A DNA stretch of 64,000 nucleotides from Nostoc sp. TCL240-02 (GCF_013343235.1 NZ_CP040094.1:5885001-5949000); one strand, 5' to 3'; positions 36,438 to 45,674 are shown, counted from the first letter of the stretch. Numbers and translations are program-made. The notes: generated by a model from the sequence alone, not told the origin.

Positions 36438-37172
36438 ATGATCCGTAGTAGAAAACCACACAACAACCTTTGTTTGCTGTATAACCAAGGATTAATGCCT
36501 TACTTAGATGCTCATGGATGGCAGCGATCGCTCCTCACTGAACGCATCCATGACCCTAGTCTAGATGATGTGTTAATTTTGCTAGAACATCCACCTGTCT
36601 ACACTTTGGGGCAAGGAAGCAACTCAGACTTTATCAAATTTGATATTGACCCTTCTCTACGAGACGCTGCGCGAACGGCTCCGCTCAGGGTAAATAGTGA
36701 ATATGATGTGCATCGAGTTGAAAGAGGCGGCGAAGTTACTTACCATTGTCCCGGTCAATTAGTCGGGTATCCAATTTTAAATCTGCAACGTTATCGTAAA
36801 GACCTGCATTGGTACTTACGTCAACTCGAAGAGGTCATAATTCGCGTATTAGCAGTTTATGGGTTGCAGGGAGAAAGAATTCCCGCTTTTACTGGTGTTT
36901 GGTTACAAGGGCGAAAAGTTGCGGCTATTGGGATTAAAGTCAGCCGTTGGATTACTATGCACGGCTTTGCATTAAATGTTTGTCCAGATATGAAAGGCTT
37001 TGAGCGCATTGTACCCTGTGGTATTTCTGATAAACCTGTAGGCAGTTTAGCCGAGTGGATTCCAGGTATTACTTGCCAAGAAGTCCGTTTTTATATGGCA
37101 CAGTGCTTTGCTGAAGTATTTGGAGTGGAAGTAATCGAATCACAGCCTCAAGACTTTTTCCGGTCTGAGTAA
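36438..37172 (+). CDS. lipB: Octanoyltransferase LipB with repeat-encoded insertion
   Basis: About 244 residues. LipB moves octanoyl from acyl carrier protein to lipoyl domains, the first step of lipoate synthesis. Family motifs are complete: [55 protein letters not shown] with the catalytic Lys, and IVPCGI with the catalytic Cys. Between KFDIDP and [12 protein letters not shown] there are about 13 extra residues ([12 protein letters not shown]) encoded by a dispersed 37-bp repeat (36652..36688); the frame stays open, so the enzyme is probably made. The ATG at 36438 is preferred to a TTG at 36426. Confidence 0.94.
   Translation: MIRSRKPHNNLCLLYNQGLMPYLDAHGWQRSLLTERIHDPSLDDVLILLEHPPVYTLGQGSNSDFIKFDIDPSLRDAARTAPLRVNSEYDVHRVERGGEVTYHCPGQLVGYPILNLQRYRKDLHWYLRQLEEVIIRVLAVYGLQGERIPAFTGVWLQGRKVAAIGIKVSRWITMHGFALNVCPDMKGFERIVPCGISDKPVGSLAEWIPGITCQEVRFYMAQCFAEVFGVEVIESQPQDFFRSE
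36652..36688 (+). repeat. Dispersed 37-bp repeat inserted inside lipB
   Basis: Begins CTTCTCTACGAGACGCTGCG and ends CTCCGCTCAG. A second copy at 56993..57029 matches at 33 of 37 positions, and shorter relatives occur near 26080 and 38460. In lipB it falls in a surface loop and keeps the reading frame. Confidence 0.8.
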
Positions 37173-37356
37173 ATTTAGTCTGTATTTATCTAACAAATAC
37201 TATAGCAGCCCTATGGAAATTATGAGACACTAATGAGAGTAGCCTATATCTAAATAGTATCAAAATAACTATTTAACTACGGTTGTCAAACCTAAAATCT
37301 GATTATTTACAAGTTTCTATACTAAATTTTTACGGCTGTCAAGCACAACTTTGCGC

Positions 37357-37557
37357 GTGAATTACTCAAATAATTGCCAGGTATATACCCCATCGTTAAC
37401 GTCTCTGAGAGAACGTGATTTGACAGCTTTGATAGAACTATTTGATAGAGACGATGGTGATGAAATTGAAGCCGATATCAGTGCTAGTTTGTTTTGGCTG
37501 ATACCTGAGCCTTGTTGGGAAGATGATCCCTTTGATTTCTTGCGCGAGTATCTTTAA
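37357..37557 (+). CDS. Small acidic hypothetical protein
   Basis: About 66 residues, starting at a GTG (a TTG two codons upstream is also possible; no strong ribosome binding site). The sequence is strongly acidic in its second half (LIELFDRDDGDEIEADI, CWEDDPFDFLREYL) and has no membrane segment. Amino acid pattern and codon use look like a real gene, but it is not assigned to a family. It ends at a hairpin repeat. Confidence 0.5.
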   Translation: MNYSNNCQVYTPSLTSLRERDLTALIELFDRDDGDEIEADISASLFWLIPEPCWEDDPFDFLREYL

Positions 37558-37576
37558 GACGCGATGAATCGCGTCT
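37557..37576. repeat. Hairpin repeat (AGACGCGAT / ATCGCGTCT)
   Basis: Perfect 9-bp inverted repeat with a 2-nt loop that overlaps the stop codon of the small gene 37357..37557. Related to the repeat at 1575..1604. Confidence 0.6.
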
Positions 37577-37644
37577 GTACAAGAGTTAGGAGTGCAGAGT
37601 TGATTTTTAGTAGGAAAATTATTAGTTCAAAGGAAGTCTTTAAA

Positions 37645-38421
37645 TTACGAATTACGAATTACTTGAAGACGACTGAGAAAAATACGCAAGCGATCGCTTT
37701 GAGGATTGGTCAGTACTTCATAAGCTGAACCTTTTTCTGCCACAATACCTTTGTCTAAAAATATTACCTGATGGGCTACTTCTTTTGCAAATTGCATTTC
37801 ATGAGTGACAACCACCATTGTCATTCCCTCTGCTGCCAATTGTTGCATCACTTGCAAAACTTCGCCGACGAGTTCGGGATCTAGGGCGCTGGTGGGTTCG
37901 TCAAATAGCATGATTTGGGGATTCATACATAAGCTACGGGCGATCGCTACTCGTTGCTTTTGTCCGCCAGAAAGTTGTTCGGGATAAGCAGATGCTTTGT
38001 CATGTAAGCCAACTTTCTCTAAATACAATCTCGCTAGTTGGGCGCTTTCCTTGGGTGTTTTACCCAGAACTTTACGCGGTGCAAGTGTCATATTTTCCAG
38101 GACGCTGAGATGAGGAAACAGGTTGAACTGTTGAAAAACCATACCTACTTGTGTCCGTAGTTGGCGCAGTTGATTATAGTTGACAGTGGGCCGGGATAAG
38201 TTGATACCGTTGATTATTAAACACCCGTTGTCAATGGTTTCTAAGCGATTAAAGCAACGTAGTAGGGTACTTTTACCACAGCCGGAGGAACCGATAACTG
38301 CAACAACTTCTCCCCGGTTGATTTCGCCAGTGATTCCTTTGAGGACTTTTAGGGAACCAAAGTTTTTTTCGATATTGTCAAAAATAATTGCGGGGATGGT
38401 ATTGTTCATTACTTGTGTCAA
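37645..38421 (-). CDS. Polar amino acid ABC transporter, ATP-binding subunit
   Basis: A 258-residue GlnQ/HisP-type ATPase: Walker [11 protein letters not shown]-loop FQQFNLFPH, signature LSGGQKQR, Walker [15 protein letters not shown], and switch His in VVTHEMQFA. An N-terminal ATG at residue 1 or 5 (MNNTIP) is possible. It is divergent from, and partly overlaps in sequence with the upstream region of, the fused binding-protein/permease gene 38517..40022, its obvious partner. The arrangement resembles the cyanobacterial Bgt system for basic amino acids and glutamine. Confidence 0.94.
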   Translation of the reverse strand: MTQVMNNTIPAIIFDNIEKNFGSLKVLKGITGEINRGEVVAVIGSSGCGKSTLLRCFNRLETIDNGCLIINGINLSRPTVNYNQLRQLRTQVGMVFQQFNLFPHLSVLENMTLAPRKVLGKTPKESAQLARLYLEKVGLHDKASAYPEQLSGGQKQRVAIARSLCMNPQIMLFDEPTSALDPELVGEVLQVMQQLAAEGMTMVVVTHEMQFAKEVAHQVIFLDKGIVAEKGSAYEVLTNPQSDRLRIFLSRLQVIRNS

Positions 38422-38516
38422 GCTGCTCTACAGTTGATTGTAAGGTTTTAAGGAACCGCCAACGCGTAGCATCTCGCAGAGAAGACACCAAGGGCGTAGA
38501 AGGAAGAGAAAATAAT

Positions 38517-40022
38517 ATGGCTAAATTTGGTTTTGGGCGTTGGCTGCGCTGGTGTTTGGTTGTTAGTTTTGGTTGTTTGTTATTGGCTGGCTGTGTTGTG
38601 AACTCTAGTGCGGGAAAAACTTTGCGGGTTGCGACAGAACCAGCATTCCCACCTTTTGAGTTTAAAAAACAAGGTGGTGAGTTGCAGGGTTTTTCGATTG
38701 ATTTGATGAATGCGATCGCAGTTGCAGCTAAATTTAAAGTAGATTTTCAAAGTATGCCTTTTGATGGTATGATACCCGCTTTGGTTGCCAAAACGGTAGA
38801 TGCGGCGATTAGTTCGATCACGATTACAGAGGAGAGAGCGAAGACAATTTCTTTTTCCCGTCCTTATTTTAAAGCTGGGTTAGCGATCGCAATCCGTGCA
38901 GACGATCAAAATATTACTGACTTTGACAGTCTCAAAAATAAAAAAATTGCAGTCCAAATTGGTACAACTGGAGCTGCAAAAGCTAAGAGTATTCCTGGCG
39001 TGCAACTTCGTAGTTTTGATTCAGCACCTGTAGCCCTACAAGAATTGGCCAATGGTAATGTGGATGCAGTAATTAATGATGCGCCAGTGACGTTATATGC
39101 TATTAATACGGGCAATCTTCAGGGAATAAAAATAGTACAGCAATTGCTGACGGAGGAGTTCTATGGCATTGCTACAACTAAAAATTCGCCAAACTTGGCA
39201 TTAATAAATGATGGTTTGGAGAGAGTGTTAAAAAATGGCACTTATTCCCAAATTTACCAAAAATGGTTTAAAATCAAACCGCCATCACTACCAGCTAAAT
39301 CACCATTTGAAAACCAGAATAGTACTAGCTCACCTAAAATATTTACCTCAATTGCTGTAATTTTACAGGCTTTTCCAACTTTATTGCAGGGAGCATTGGT
39401 AACGTTACAATTAACAATAATTTCTGTAGTTTTTGGTTTAATAGGAGGTTCCCTAATTGGTATTGTCCGACTTTCTCGCATCGCACCTGTGCGTTGGCTA
39501 GCGAGAGCCTATGTAGATTTTTTTCGGGGAACACCTTTATTGGTGCAAATTTTTATGATTTACTTTGGTTTACCAGCAATTTCGCAAGAACTAGGTTTTA
39601 CATTTACTTTTGATCGCCTAACTGCTGGAATAATTGCCTTAAGTTTGAATAACGCCGCCTACACCGCCGAAGTTGTGCGTGCAGGGATTCAATCGATTGA
39701 AACAGGACAAGCAGAAGCAGCACAATCATTAGGTTTGAGTTCTATACAAACGATGAGTTATGTCATTTTTCCTCAAGCTTTTCGCCGGATGATTCCACCT
39801 TTGGGTAATGACTTTATAAGTTTGTTGAAAGATACTAGTTTAGTTTCTGTAATTGGGTTGGAAGAATTACTACGTAAAGGACAGTTAATTGTTGCTGACA
39901 ACTATCGCGCCTTTGAAATTTACGCAGGTGTAGCAGTGGTTTATTTATGTTTAACGTTACTTTTTTCACAGGCATTTAGTCAATTAGAACTGTGGATGAA
40001 TCCAGTTAAACGGCACAGGTGA
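38517..40022 (+). CDS. Fused amino acid-binding protein and ABC permease
   Basis: About 501 residues. A lipoprotein signal ends at LLAGC (Cys26). Residues about 35-260 form a type II periplasmic amino acid-binding domain (LRVATEPAFPPFEFK, GFSIDLMNAIA, AISSITITEERAKTISFSRP). Residues about 290-500 form a HisM/GlnP permease with several membrane segments and the EAA loop (AAQSLGLSSIQTMSYVIFPQ). Fusion of the two is known in the cyanobacterial Bgt transporter. I start at ATG 38517 because AGGAAGAGA lies upstream and the longer frame is encoded by a dispersed repeat and the ATPase antisense. Confidence 0.93.
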   Translation: MAKFGFGRWLRWCLVVSFGCLLLAGCVVNSSAGKTLRVATEPAFPPFEFKKQGGELQGFSIDLMNAIAVAAKFKVDFQSMPFDGMIPALVAKTVDAAISSITITEERAKTISFSRPYFKAGLAIAIRADDQNITDFDSLKNKKIAVQIGTTGAAKAKSIPGVQLRSFDSAPVALQELANGNVDAVINDAPVTLYAINTGNLQGIKIVQQLLTEEFYGIATTKNSPNLALINDGLERVLKNGTYSQIYQKWFKIKPPSLPAKSPFENQNSTSSPKIFTSIAVILQAFPTLLQGALVTLQLTIISVVFGLIGGSLIGIVRLSRIAPVRWLARAYVDFFRGTPLLVQIFMIYFGLPAISQELGFTFTFDRLTAGIIALSLNNAAYTAEVVRAGIQSIETGQAEAAQSLGLSSIQTMSYVIFPQAFRRMIPPLGNDFISLLKDTSLVSVIGLEELLRKGQLIVADNYRAFEIYAGVAVVYLCLTLLFSQAFSQLELWMNPVKRHR

Positions 40023-40824
40023 CTTTGAAAAGTTGTTGTCCCTTTTTTGAAGAAGGTTTAGAGGGATTAAAATTTTGTGATGCTACTCATTTTTCTTCTA
40101 AAGCGCTTCCGAAGAATAAATTATTCCATAAGAATAATTCTTATTATAGAAAAGGAATAAATAGTTGCCGACTGCAAACATTTATTCCCATACAGAGATT
40201 CAGAATCGATGAGGGGGGGATTTAAGCCATTTATTTATTCGCCAGTCGTACAGAATCTTTCTAAATTCTGATTCCTGAATTCTATTTTGATAAAGTCTAG
40301 TTTAAAAACAATATTTAAAAGGGGTCTTTCGCTATCATTCTGTTCTCGTAGCCTTACCGCTTAAAAACTAGAGCTTTTTTCAACAGTTATCTGAAATATG
40401 TAGTTTTTGCTATATAAAGTTTGCAGCCAATACTGTAAAAACTAATGGTTTCAATCTGGATAAAATTTATTTCTGAAATTTAATCTATAAATATGTATCT
40501 ATACAAATAATAAAGATTGCATTGTTTGTAATTATTGCCTAGCTATTATAAAATTGTCATATATATCGTAACAACAATAAAAATACTTAAATACAGTTAT
40601 TTAGTGAGTAACAATCATATCTACTGAGTATCAACACAGGAAGGACTAATAGAGATAAACTAGATAAAATAGAAACTAAAAATTGCTTACAATAACATAA
40701 TAAGCATTGGAAAAATAAAATTTTGATGAATATTATAACAATTCAAACACTTTTTTGTAGTCAACTTCAAGCAGAATACATAGATGCGGATAATTGGACA
40801 TATCAACTACAATAGGTACTACCC
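40023..40824. other. Intergenic region, 802 bp, no gene recognised
   Basis: Very AT-rich DNA. A plus-strand open frame at 40019-40225 starts within the previous stop codon, has no family character and is not called. No strong hairpin, repeat or tRNA was seen. The right end should carry the promoter of the lipid kinase gene. Confidence 0.45.
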
Positions 40825-41709
40825 ATGAGTTCCCGCGCCCTGCTGTTAATAAATCGTCATGCCCGCCAAGGGCAAAAGAGTCTGTCGGAAGCGATTGAAT
40901 ATCTGAAAACACTCGGCTTTGATTTAATTGAGGAGTCTACAGAAGATCCAAAACATCTTGCTGAAGTTATATTTCGCTATCAGCATCAAGTTGACCTAGT
41001 AATCATTGGAGGAGGAGATGGCACTCTCAATGCAGCAGTAGATGCTTTAGTTGAGACTCAGTTGCCCTTGGGAATTTTACCTTTAGGAACTGCCAACGAC
41101 CTAGCGAGGACTTTGGAAATACCGAATTCACTCAACGAAGCTTGCCAACTTATTGCAAATGGAAATTTACGCCATATCGATTTAGGTTGGGTAAACGGCA
41201 AGCACTTTTTTAACGTTGCCAGTCTGGGATTGAGTGTAAAAATTACCCAGCGACTTACCAAAGAAGTCAAACGCCGTTGGGGAATATTTGCTTATGCCGC
41301 CACTGCATTGCAAGTGACTTGGGAAGCTAGACCTTTTACTGCGGAGATTGTAATCAATGGTGAATCAGTTCGCGTAAAAACAGTACAAATTGCTGTGGGT
41401 AACGGTCGTTATTACGGCGGTGGTATGGCAGTGGCTGACGATGCCACAATAGATGACCAAAGGCTAGACCTCTATAGCTTGGAAATTAAACACTGGTGGC
41501 AGATTATACTATTACTCCCTGATATGCGAGAAGGACGACATATACATTGGGAGAGTGTGCGTTCTCTTCAAGGTCAAGAAATAAAAGTATATACTCGCAA
41601 ACCGCGTCCTATCAATACAGATGGTGAAATTACTACTTACACACCGGCTCATTTTAGGGTTATACCTAAAGCTATAGCTGTTTTAGCACCCCCAGAAATT
41701 AGGAGTTAG
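40825..41709 (+). CDS. YegS/BmrU family lipid kinase
   Basis: A 294-residue diacylglycerol kinase catalytic-domain protein. The ATP-binding motif GGGDGTLNAAVD (residues about 63-74) and PLGTANDLARTL (residues about 91-102) are typical, followed by the beta-sandwich C-terminal part (VGNGRYYGGGMAVADDATI, DDQRLDLY). The enzymes phosphorylate lipids such as diacylglycerol, phosphatidylglycerol or sphingosine; the substrate here is not determined. Cytoplasmic face of the membrane. It may be cotranscribed with the ExoD gene 52 bp downstream. Confidence 0.92.
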   Translation: MSSRALLLINRHARQGQKSLSEAIEYLKTLGFDLIEESTEDPKHLAEVIFRYQHQVDLVIIGGGDGTLNAAVDALVETQLPLGILPLGTANDLARTLEIPNSLNEACQLIANGNLRHIDLGWVNGKHFFNVASLGLSVKITQRLTKEVKRRWGIFAYAATALQVTWEARPFTAEIVINGESVRVKTVQIAVGNGRYYGGGMAVADDATIDDQRLDLYSLEIKHWWQIILLLPDMREGRHIHWESVRSLQGQEIKVYTRKPRPINTDGEITTYTPAHFRVIPKAIAVLAPPEIRS

Positions 41710-41761
41710 GAGTTATTCTCCCTCATCTCCTCCACTTACTCTATTTCCCTCTGCTAAAAAT

Positions 41762-42394
41762 GTGGGAAGTCGCATCAACTCACGCCAAATGCATCTGAGA
41801 TTTTCTCAAGATATAAAGTCCCTGTTACAACGCCTAGCGGAACAACCGCTTACTCTAGGTGATGTTCTGGCAGAAACCTCAGAACGAGGATTCAGCCTGG
41901 TGATTACATTATTAGTTTTGCCCTTTTTATTTCCTATGCCACCGGGATTAACTGGCCCTTTTGGTGGTGCTTGTTTACTGTTGTCAGCGCAAATGGTTTT
42001 GGGGAGGCGATCGCCTTGGCTGCCGAAAAGAATCGCTAACTACAAGTTTCCTCGTCCCTTTGCCGAGTTACTTTTACAAAATTTGGGGCATCTTACCAAA
42101 GTTTTACATAAAATCGCCCGTCCCCGATTGACAAAAATAGCCCATAATCCTTTGATTTGGCGAATTAATGGGTTTTGTATCTCTTTATTAACAATCTTAC
42201 TAATATTACCAATTCCGTTTACAAATCCTATCCCCACTATAGGTATTTTACTTTTAACTGTTGCCACTATCGAATCTGATGGGTTATTAATTTGCATCAG
42301 CTACGCCATTACTTTCTTAATTACCTTGCTATTTGGATTTTTGGGTTATGCAGTATGGTTATCTCCCAGTTTACTACCATCTATTTTTAAATAA
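41762..42394 (+). CDS. ExoD family membrane protein
   Basis: A 210-residue protein of the ExoD family (exopolysaccharide synthesis ExoD). The pattern is LTLGDVLAETSERGFSLVIT, then a membrane segment (LLVLPFLFPMPPG) and a second hydrophobic half with three more segments. ExoD was named for exopolysaccharide effects in rhizobia; the molecular role is unclear. The GTG at 41762 gives this length; an ATG at 41789 (MHLRFSQD) is an alternative. The stop is followed at once by the tandem hairpin array. Confidence 0.85.
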   Translation: MGSRINSRQMHLRFSQDIKSLLQRLAEQPLTLGDVLAETSERGFSLVITLLVLPFLFPMPPGLTGPFGGACLLLSAQMVLGRRSPWLPKRIANYKFPRPFAELLLQNLGHLTKVLHKIARPRLTKIAHNPLIWRINGFCISLLTILLILPIPFTNPIPTIGILLLTVATIESDGLLICISYAITFLITLLFGFLGYAVWLSPSLLPSIFK

Positions 42395-42491
42395 TAAAAG
42401 CCCCTAGCTTAAAGCTAAGGACTGTAATTTATTAGGGTGCATCTACCATTTATTAATCCGCTTTATTAATTCCTATATCCGGGGAAATTAG
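42395..42491 (-). ncRNA. Candidate small RNA, unit A
   Basis: Minus-strand unit. The terminator hairpin (42399-42423) has two C-A mismatches when read on the plus strand; on the minus strand these become G-U wobble pairs, which points to the minus strand as the transcribed one. It is followed by TTTTATTATTT. The start is only estimated from where similarity to unit B begins. Confidence 0.45.
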
Positions 42492-42540
42492 ACTTTCAAT
42501 AAAATTAATTTTATCGACGCATTAAAAACTACAAGCAATA

Positions 42541-42637
42541 AAAAAGCCCCTAGCTTGAAGCTAAGGGCTGTAATTTATTAGGGTGCATCTACCATTTATT
42601 AATCCACTTAATTAATTCCTATATCCGGGAAAATTAG
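42541..42637 (-). ncRNA. Candidate small RNA, unit B
   Basis: Nearly the same as unit A over about 95 bp. The terminator stem is AGCCCTTAGCTT paired with AGCTAGGGGCT (hairpin 42545-42569), followed on the minus strand by TTTTTTATT. A conserved CTAATTTTCCCGGATATAGG block at the 5' side could hold the promoter's -10 region. No plausible protein is encoded; the only ATG opens a five-codon frame that is absent from unit C. Confidence 0.45.
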
Positions 42638-42680
42638 GTTTTTAACAGATTTATTTTACTTTAAAAGTATAAATTTAATT

Positions 42681-42775
42681 AAAAAAAGCCCTCAGCTAAA
42701 AGCGGAGGGCTGTGATTTAATTAAGGTGCATCTACTATTTATATATCCGCCTTAGTTCTTGCTGCATCAGGAAGA
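42681..42775 (-). ncRNA. Candidate small RNA, unit C (diverged)
   Basis: Diverged copy. It keeps the GTAGATGCACCTTAAT block and ends in the hairpin AGCCCTCCGCT / AGCTGAGGGCT (42687-42711) followed by TTTTTTT on the minus strand. Outer stem bases differ from units A and B in a way that preserves pairing. Confidence 0.42.
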
Positions 42776-43023
42776 ATTGAAAAAAATGGATAACTGTGGA
42801 ATTGATTTCGTTAGCTATAAAACTAGTACTAGTCTGAACGAGGATAACCTGCGGTTTTTTACTAGATAATCATTGACTAGCTTCACAGTAATTTTACAAA
42901 TATCCTCAATTTTACCTAAATACGCAAAGTTTTTGTTAATATCTCTGATACTATATCCGCAATAGTACGAATTTAGTTTATTAGTTGGGTATATGACTAT
43001 AAAAGTTAGACGCACCCAACTTC

Positions 43024-43581
43024 ATGAAGCGATCGCCATTTCTATTAGCCCTTGCTAGCCTTTGTATTGTCGGGGGAAGCTTTTTTATGAGAACAGCTTT
43101 TAGCAGTACTAACAAGCCTAAAATAATAACTAATACATCACGCTACAGAGAAATTCGTAATCAGCTATGGTCTGATAATGATCAAGTAAAACATTTTCCT
43201 AATCAGATTCCTACTGATGCCAAAGACGTTCGGATTGCTTACTCTCCAGAATTTTTGCAAGGAAATGCTTTTTTTCAAATTAGGCTGAAACAGCCACCAA
43301 ACAAGATAGAAAAATTACTGTCACAATACAGAAATAGTGCAAAATACAAATATACAGGTGGCAACACAAACGACCACATAAATCAACTTAACGGTGTGCC
43401 AACAACTTTTTTCTATACGAGCGACTCTCATACAGAATCTTTTCCAGCTACTTATGAAATACTAGTATTGAATGCAGACGACAAAGGCAGACCTGGCTTT
43501 AAATGGAATCATGGAGATAGCTATGGTGTCGCTATTAATAGTTCCGCCTCAGAAATAATCTATTGGTCTGAAAAATGGTAG
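43024..43581 (+). CDS. Exported hypothetical protein
   Basis: A 185-residue protein with an N-terminal hydrophobic segment (residues about 5-27), a signal peptide or anchor. The mature part is polar with many Asn, Tyr and Lys, and no Cys pair. No domain recognised. The sequence AVAFPATYEILVL-like (ESFPATYEILVLNADDKGR) suggests a beta-rich fold. The start ATG overlaps a HIP1 site by two codons. No partner gene is evident. Confidence 0.7.
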   Translation: MKRSPFLLALASLCIVGGSFFMRTAFSSTNKPKIITNTSRYREIRNQLWSDNDQVKHFPNQIPTDAKDVRIAYSPEFLQGNAFFQIRLKQPPNKIEKLLSQYRNSAKYKYTGGNTNDHINQLNGVPTTFFYTSDSHTESFPATYEILVLNADDKGRPGFKWNHGDSYGVAINSSASEIIYWSEKW

Positions 43582-43758
43582 CTAGCAATTCAAATCTATT
43601 CTGAATTGCTATGAGAAAAATCATTATTTGGGACATGACCCTCATTCAGTACTAAGCAATGGTTTTACCCTTTTGGGTATATCACTTTAGGTAGTTAAAA
43701 CTTATAGCCAGCATAGGTAAGATTTATAAGCTGCTTAAAAACTATCTAAATATTTAGA

Positions 43759-44535
43759 ATGCCAACTGCTTTAATTACTGGTGCCTCTAGTGGTATTGGT
43801 AAAGCTTTTGCCCAGGAACTAGCTGCACGCAATACAAATCTTGTACTCGTAGCTCGTTCCGAAGAGAAACTGAGTCAATTAGCTAAACAACTACAAGAAC
43901 AACACAAAATTCAAGTAGACGTTATAATCCAAGACCTCACGGAACCTAATGCAGCTGCTGCTGTATTTGATGCCACTAAAGCAAAGGGATTAACTATTGA
44001 CTTATTAATCAACAATGCTGGTTTTGGTTACTATGGTGACTTTGCCGAAGGCGATGGAGAAAGACAAATTAAAATTGTACAATTAAACATTTTAGCATTG
44101 GTAGATTTAACCCATAAATTTCTACCCATGATGCGGCAACGACGGTCTGGAAGTATTATTAACGTATCCTCTATTACCGCATTTCAACCGATACCATACC
44201 TTTCTGTTTATGCTGCCAGTAAAGCCTTTATTCTCAGTTTTAGTGAAGCACTATGGGCAGAAAATCGTCAATATGGTGTCCGTATTTTGGTCACTTGTCC
44301 AGGTCCAATAGAAACAAATTTTTTTACGGAAGCTAATTTTCCTCCAGCACTGGCAAGTACTACAGATAAAGTGTATTCTTCCGAAAAAGTTGTTTGTGAA
44401 TCTTTAGATGCTTTGGAAAAAGGCTATCCAACTGTTATTAGTTCTGATACTAGCACTCAAATTAGAAGCAAATTATCTCGGCTCGTACCGCGCAAACTTC
44501 TGCTGAATATATTAGCAAAACACTTTAAAGCCTAA
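43759..44535 (+). CDS. Short-chain dehydrogenase/reductase
   Basis: A 258-residue classical SDR. The cofactor motif TGASSGIG is at residues 7-14, NNAG at 85-88, the catalytic Ser in INVSSIT (about 137) and Tyr151/Lys155 in YAASK. The basic residue in LVARSEEKL favours NADP(H). The PG motif (CPGPIETNF) is present. The substrate is unknown; it resembles the DltE/YqjQ-like SDRs. Cytoplasmic. Confidence 0.93.
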   Translation: MPTALITGASSGIGKAFAQELAARNTNLVLVARSEEKLSQLAKQLQEQHKIQVDVIIQDLTEPNAAAAVFDATKAKGLTIDLLINNAGFGYYGDFAEGDGERQIKIVQLNILALVDLTHKFLPMMRQRRSGSIINVSSITAFQPIPYLSVYAASKAFILSFSEALWAENRQYGVRILVTCPGPIETNFFTEANFPPALASTTDKVYSSEKVVCESLDALEKGYPTVISSDTSTQIRSKLSRLVPRKLLLNILAKHFKA

Positions 44536-44894
44536 GTTATGTCTAGCAATCCGCTTTGATTTCTGTTTGCGAAGCGTGGCGTAATCCTAATTGTTGGCGT
44601 AGGAGGCAATAGGCAAAAAGGCTCTTTAAGTTGTAACGAATGTTTTCAGAAATCAAATATGAGTTCTATATATAGTTAGAAGATGTTTGAAAAGTGGTAA
44701 CTGAGGTATCCAAAAATTGAGCTCCTCCTAAATCCTCCTTTTTAAGGAGGACTTTGAGAAGGTTATTCTACCCTTTTTAAGGAGGGCTAGAGGGGTATTT
44801 GAATATAAGGGTAGACTTTTCAAACATCCTATTAGGAGTTAAGAATTGAGGGGTAAAGAAACTGATGAATTTAAACCTCTTAACTCCTCACTTA
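44536..44894. other. Intergenic region, 359 bp, mostly repeat
   Basis: Dominated by the 151-bp MITE-like element at 44680..44830. Left of it is a dispersed repeat remnant (GCGAAGCGTGGCGTAATCC). No gene seen. Confidence 0.5.
44680..44830. mobile_element. 151-bp MITE-like element (AGGATGTTTGAAAAGT ends)
   Basis: Inverted ends AAGATGTTTGAAAAGT (44680-44695) and the complement of AGGATGTTTGAAAAGT (44815-44830), 15 of 16 matching. The interior has two TTTAAGGAGG blocks in tandem. Non-coding. A solo copy of one end lies at 59384..59399. Confidence 0.7.
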
Positions 44895-45674
44895 TTACAT
44901 ATACCTTGTTAATTGAACTCGGTAACGGTCTTTTTTTGTAACTGCGATTTCTCCAACTTCTAAACGCCCTTTAGAGCGAATGGCGATTAAGTCACCTGAT
45001 TTGACTTGAGAACTAGCTTGTGTAACTTCCTTCCAATTAACGCGGACATCACCAGCATCAATGAAGTCAACCATTTTGCTGCGGGACATACCAAAACCAG
45101 CAGATGCGATCGCATCTAACCGCAAAGAAGCCTCTACAGTAGTTAGTTCTTTTTTCTTTGGTTCCCGAACCCTTAATTCAGCTATCTCAATTCGCTGAGT
45201 CTTCACAGGAACCGATCGCACCTGCTTAAGACTCATTTCCAAAAATTCTACTAACTCTGGGGCGACAATCGCCTGGGCCCCTCGTTCTCCCAAGACAATA
45301 ACGTCTCCTGTCTTTTCACGAACAATTCCTGTTCCCAACATTGCGCCTAAAAAGTCGCGGTGAGAGGCGGTATCAAACAAGAAGTTACCAGCAATTTCCA
45401 CGGCGACAAGGCTGACTTGAGATTGATCTAAGGGAAGTTCCGAACGAGCGATCGCTATTCTTTGGCGTTCAGCTTGGGGATATCCGCCCCATGCAACTAA
45501 TTGCACTTCTGTTAATCGGTTAAACACCCGTTGAATTTCCGCCAATTCTGGGGGAGATAGAAAATCTGTCAAAACCACTTCCCAAATTTTGATAGCTTGT
45601 TCCGCTTGATCAATTACACGAGCTACACTATCTCGATTTTCAACACCCTTTAAAAGTTCTTCTCGTGGCAACAT
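44895..45674 (-). CDS. Photosystem II S4 domain protein
   Basis: A 259-residue protein of the cyanobacterial/plastid family named photosystem II S4 domain protein. The N-terminal two thirds is the family-specific part (LTDFLSPPELAEIQRVFNRL, GGYPQAERQRIAIARSE). The S4 RNA-binding domain lies at residues about 185-245 (RLDAIASAGFGMSRSKMVDF, IDAGDVRVNWKEV). The domain suggests RNA binding; the link with photosystem II comes from the family name and its distribution, not from this sequence. Confidence 0.92.
   Translation of the reverse strand: MLPREELLKGVENRDSVARVIDQAEQAIKIWEVVLTDFLSPPELAEIQRVFNRLTEVQLVAWGGYPQAERQRIAIARSELPLDQSQVSLVAVEIAGNFLFDTASHRDFLGAMLGTGIVREKTGDVIVLGERGAQAIVAPELVEFLEMSLKQVRSVPVKTQRIEIAELRVREPKKKELTTVEASLRLDAIASAGFGMSRSKMVDFIDAGDVRVNWKEVTQASSQVKSGDLIAIRSKGRLEVGEIAVTKKDRYRVQLTRYM

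Larger units (their letters stand above)
42395..42790 (-). repeat. Three-copy tandem array of terminator-ended units
   Basis: Three units of about 145 bp (hairpins at 42399, 42545 and 42687). Each contains, on the minus strand, a conserved block ending in GTAGATGCACC(C/T)TAAT, then an intrinsic terminator. Units A and B also share GGATATAGGAATTAAT upstream. Divergence of unit C (outer stem bases changed in pairs) suggests the array is not a very recent duplication. The array fills most of the gap between the ExoD gene and the gene at 43024. Confidence 0.85.

Noticed and set aside
40019..40225. A 68-codon open frame after the amino acid permease
   Set aside because: Begins within the permease stop codon, has no domain, and composition matches the surrounding AT-rich DNA.
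42395..42790. Array of three hairpins considered as CRISPR or as NsiR1
   Set aside because: The units are about 145 bp with nearly identical interiors and terminators, so not CRISPR. NsiR1 is known next to hetF, which is not here, and I cannot confirm sequence identity.
42815..43015. A 66-codon minus-strand open frame beside the hairpin array
   Set aside because: AT-rich, no recognisable domain and no ribosome binding site; more likely part of the promoter region of the array and of the gene at 43024.
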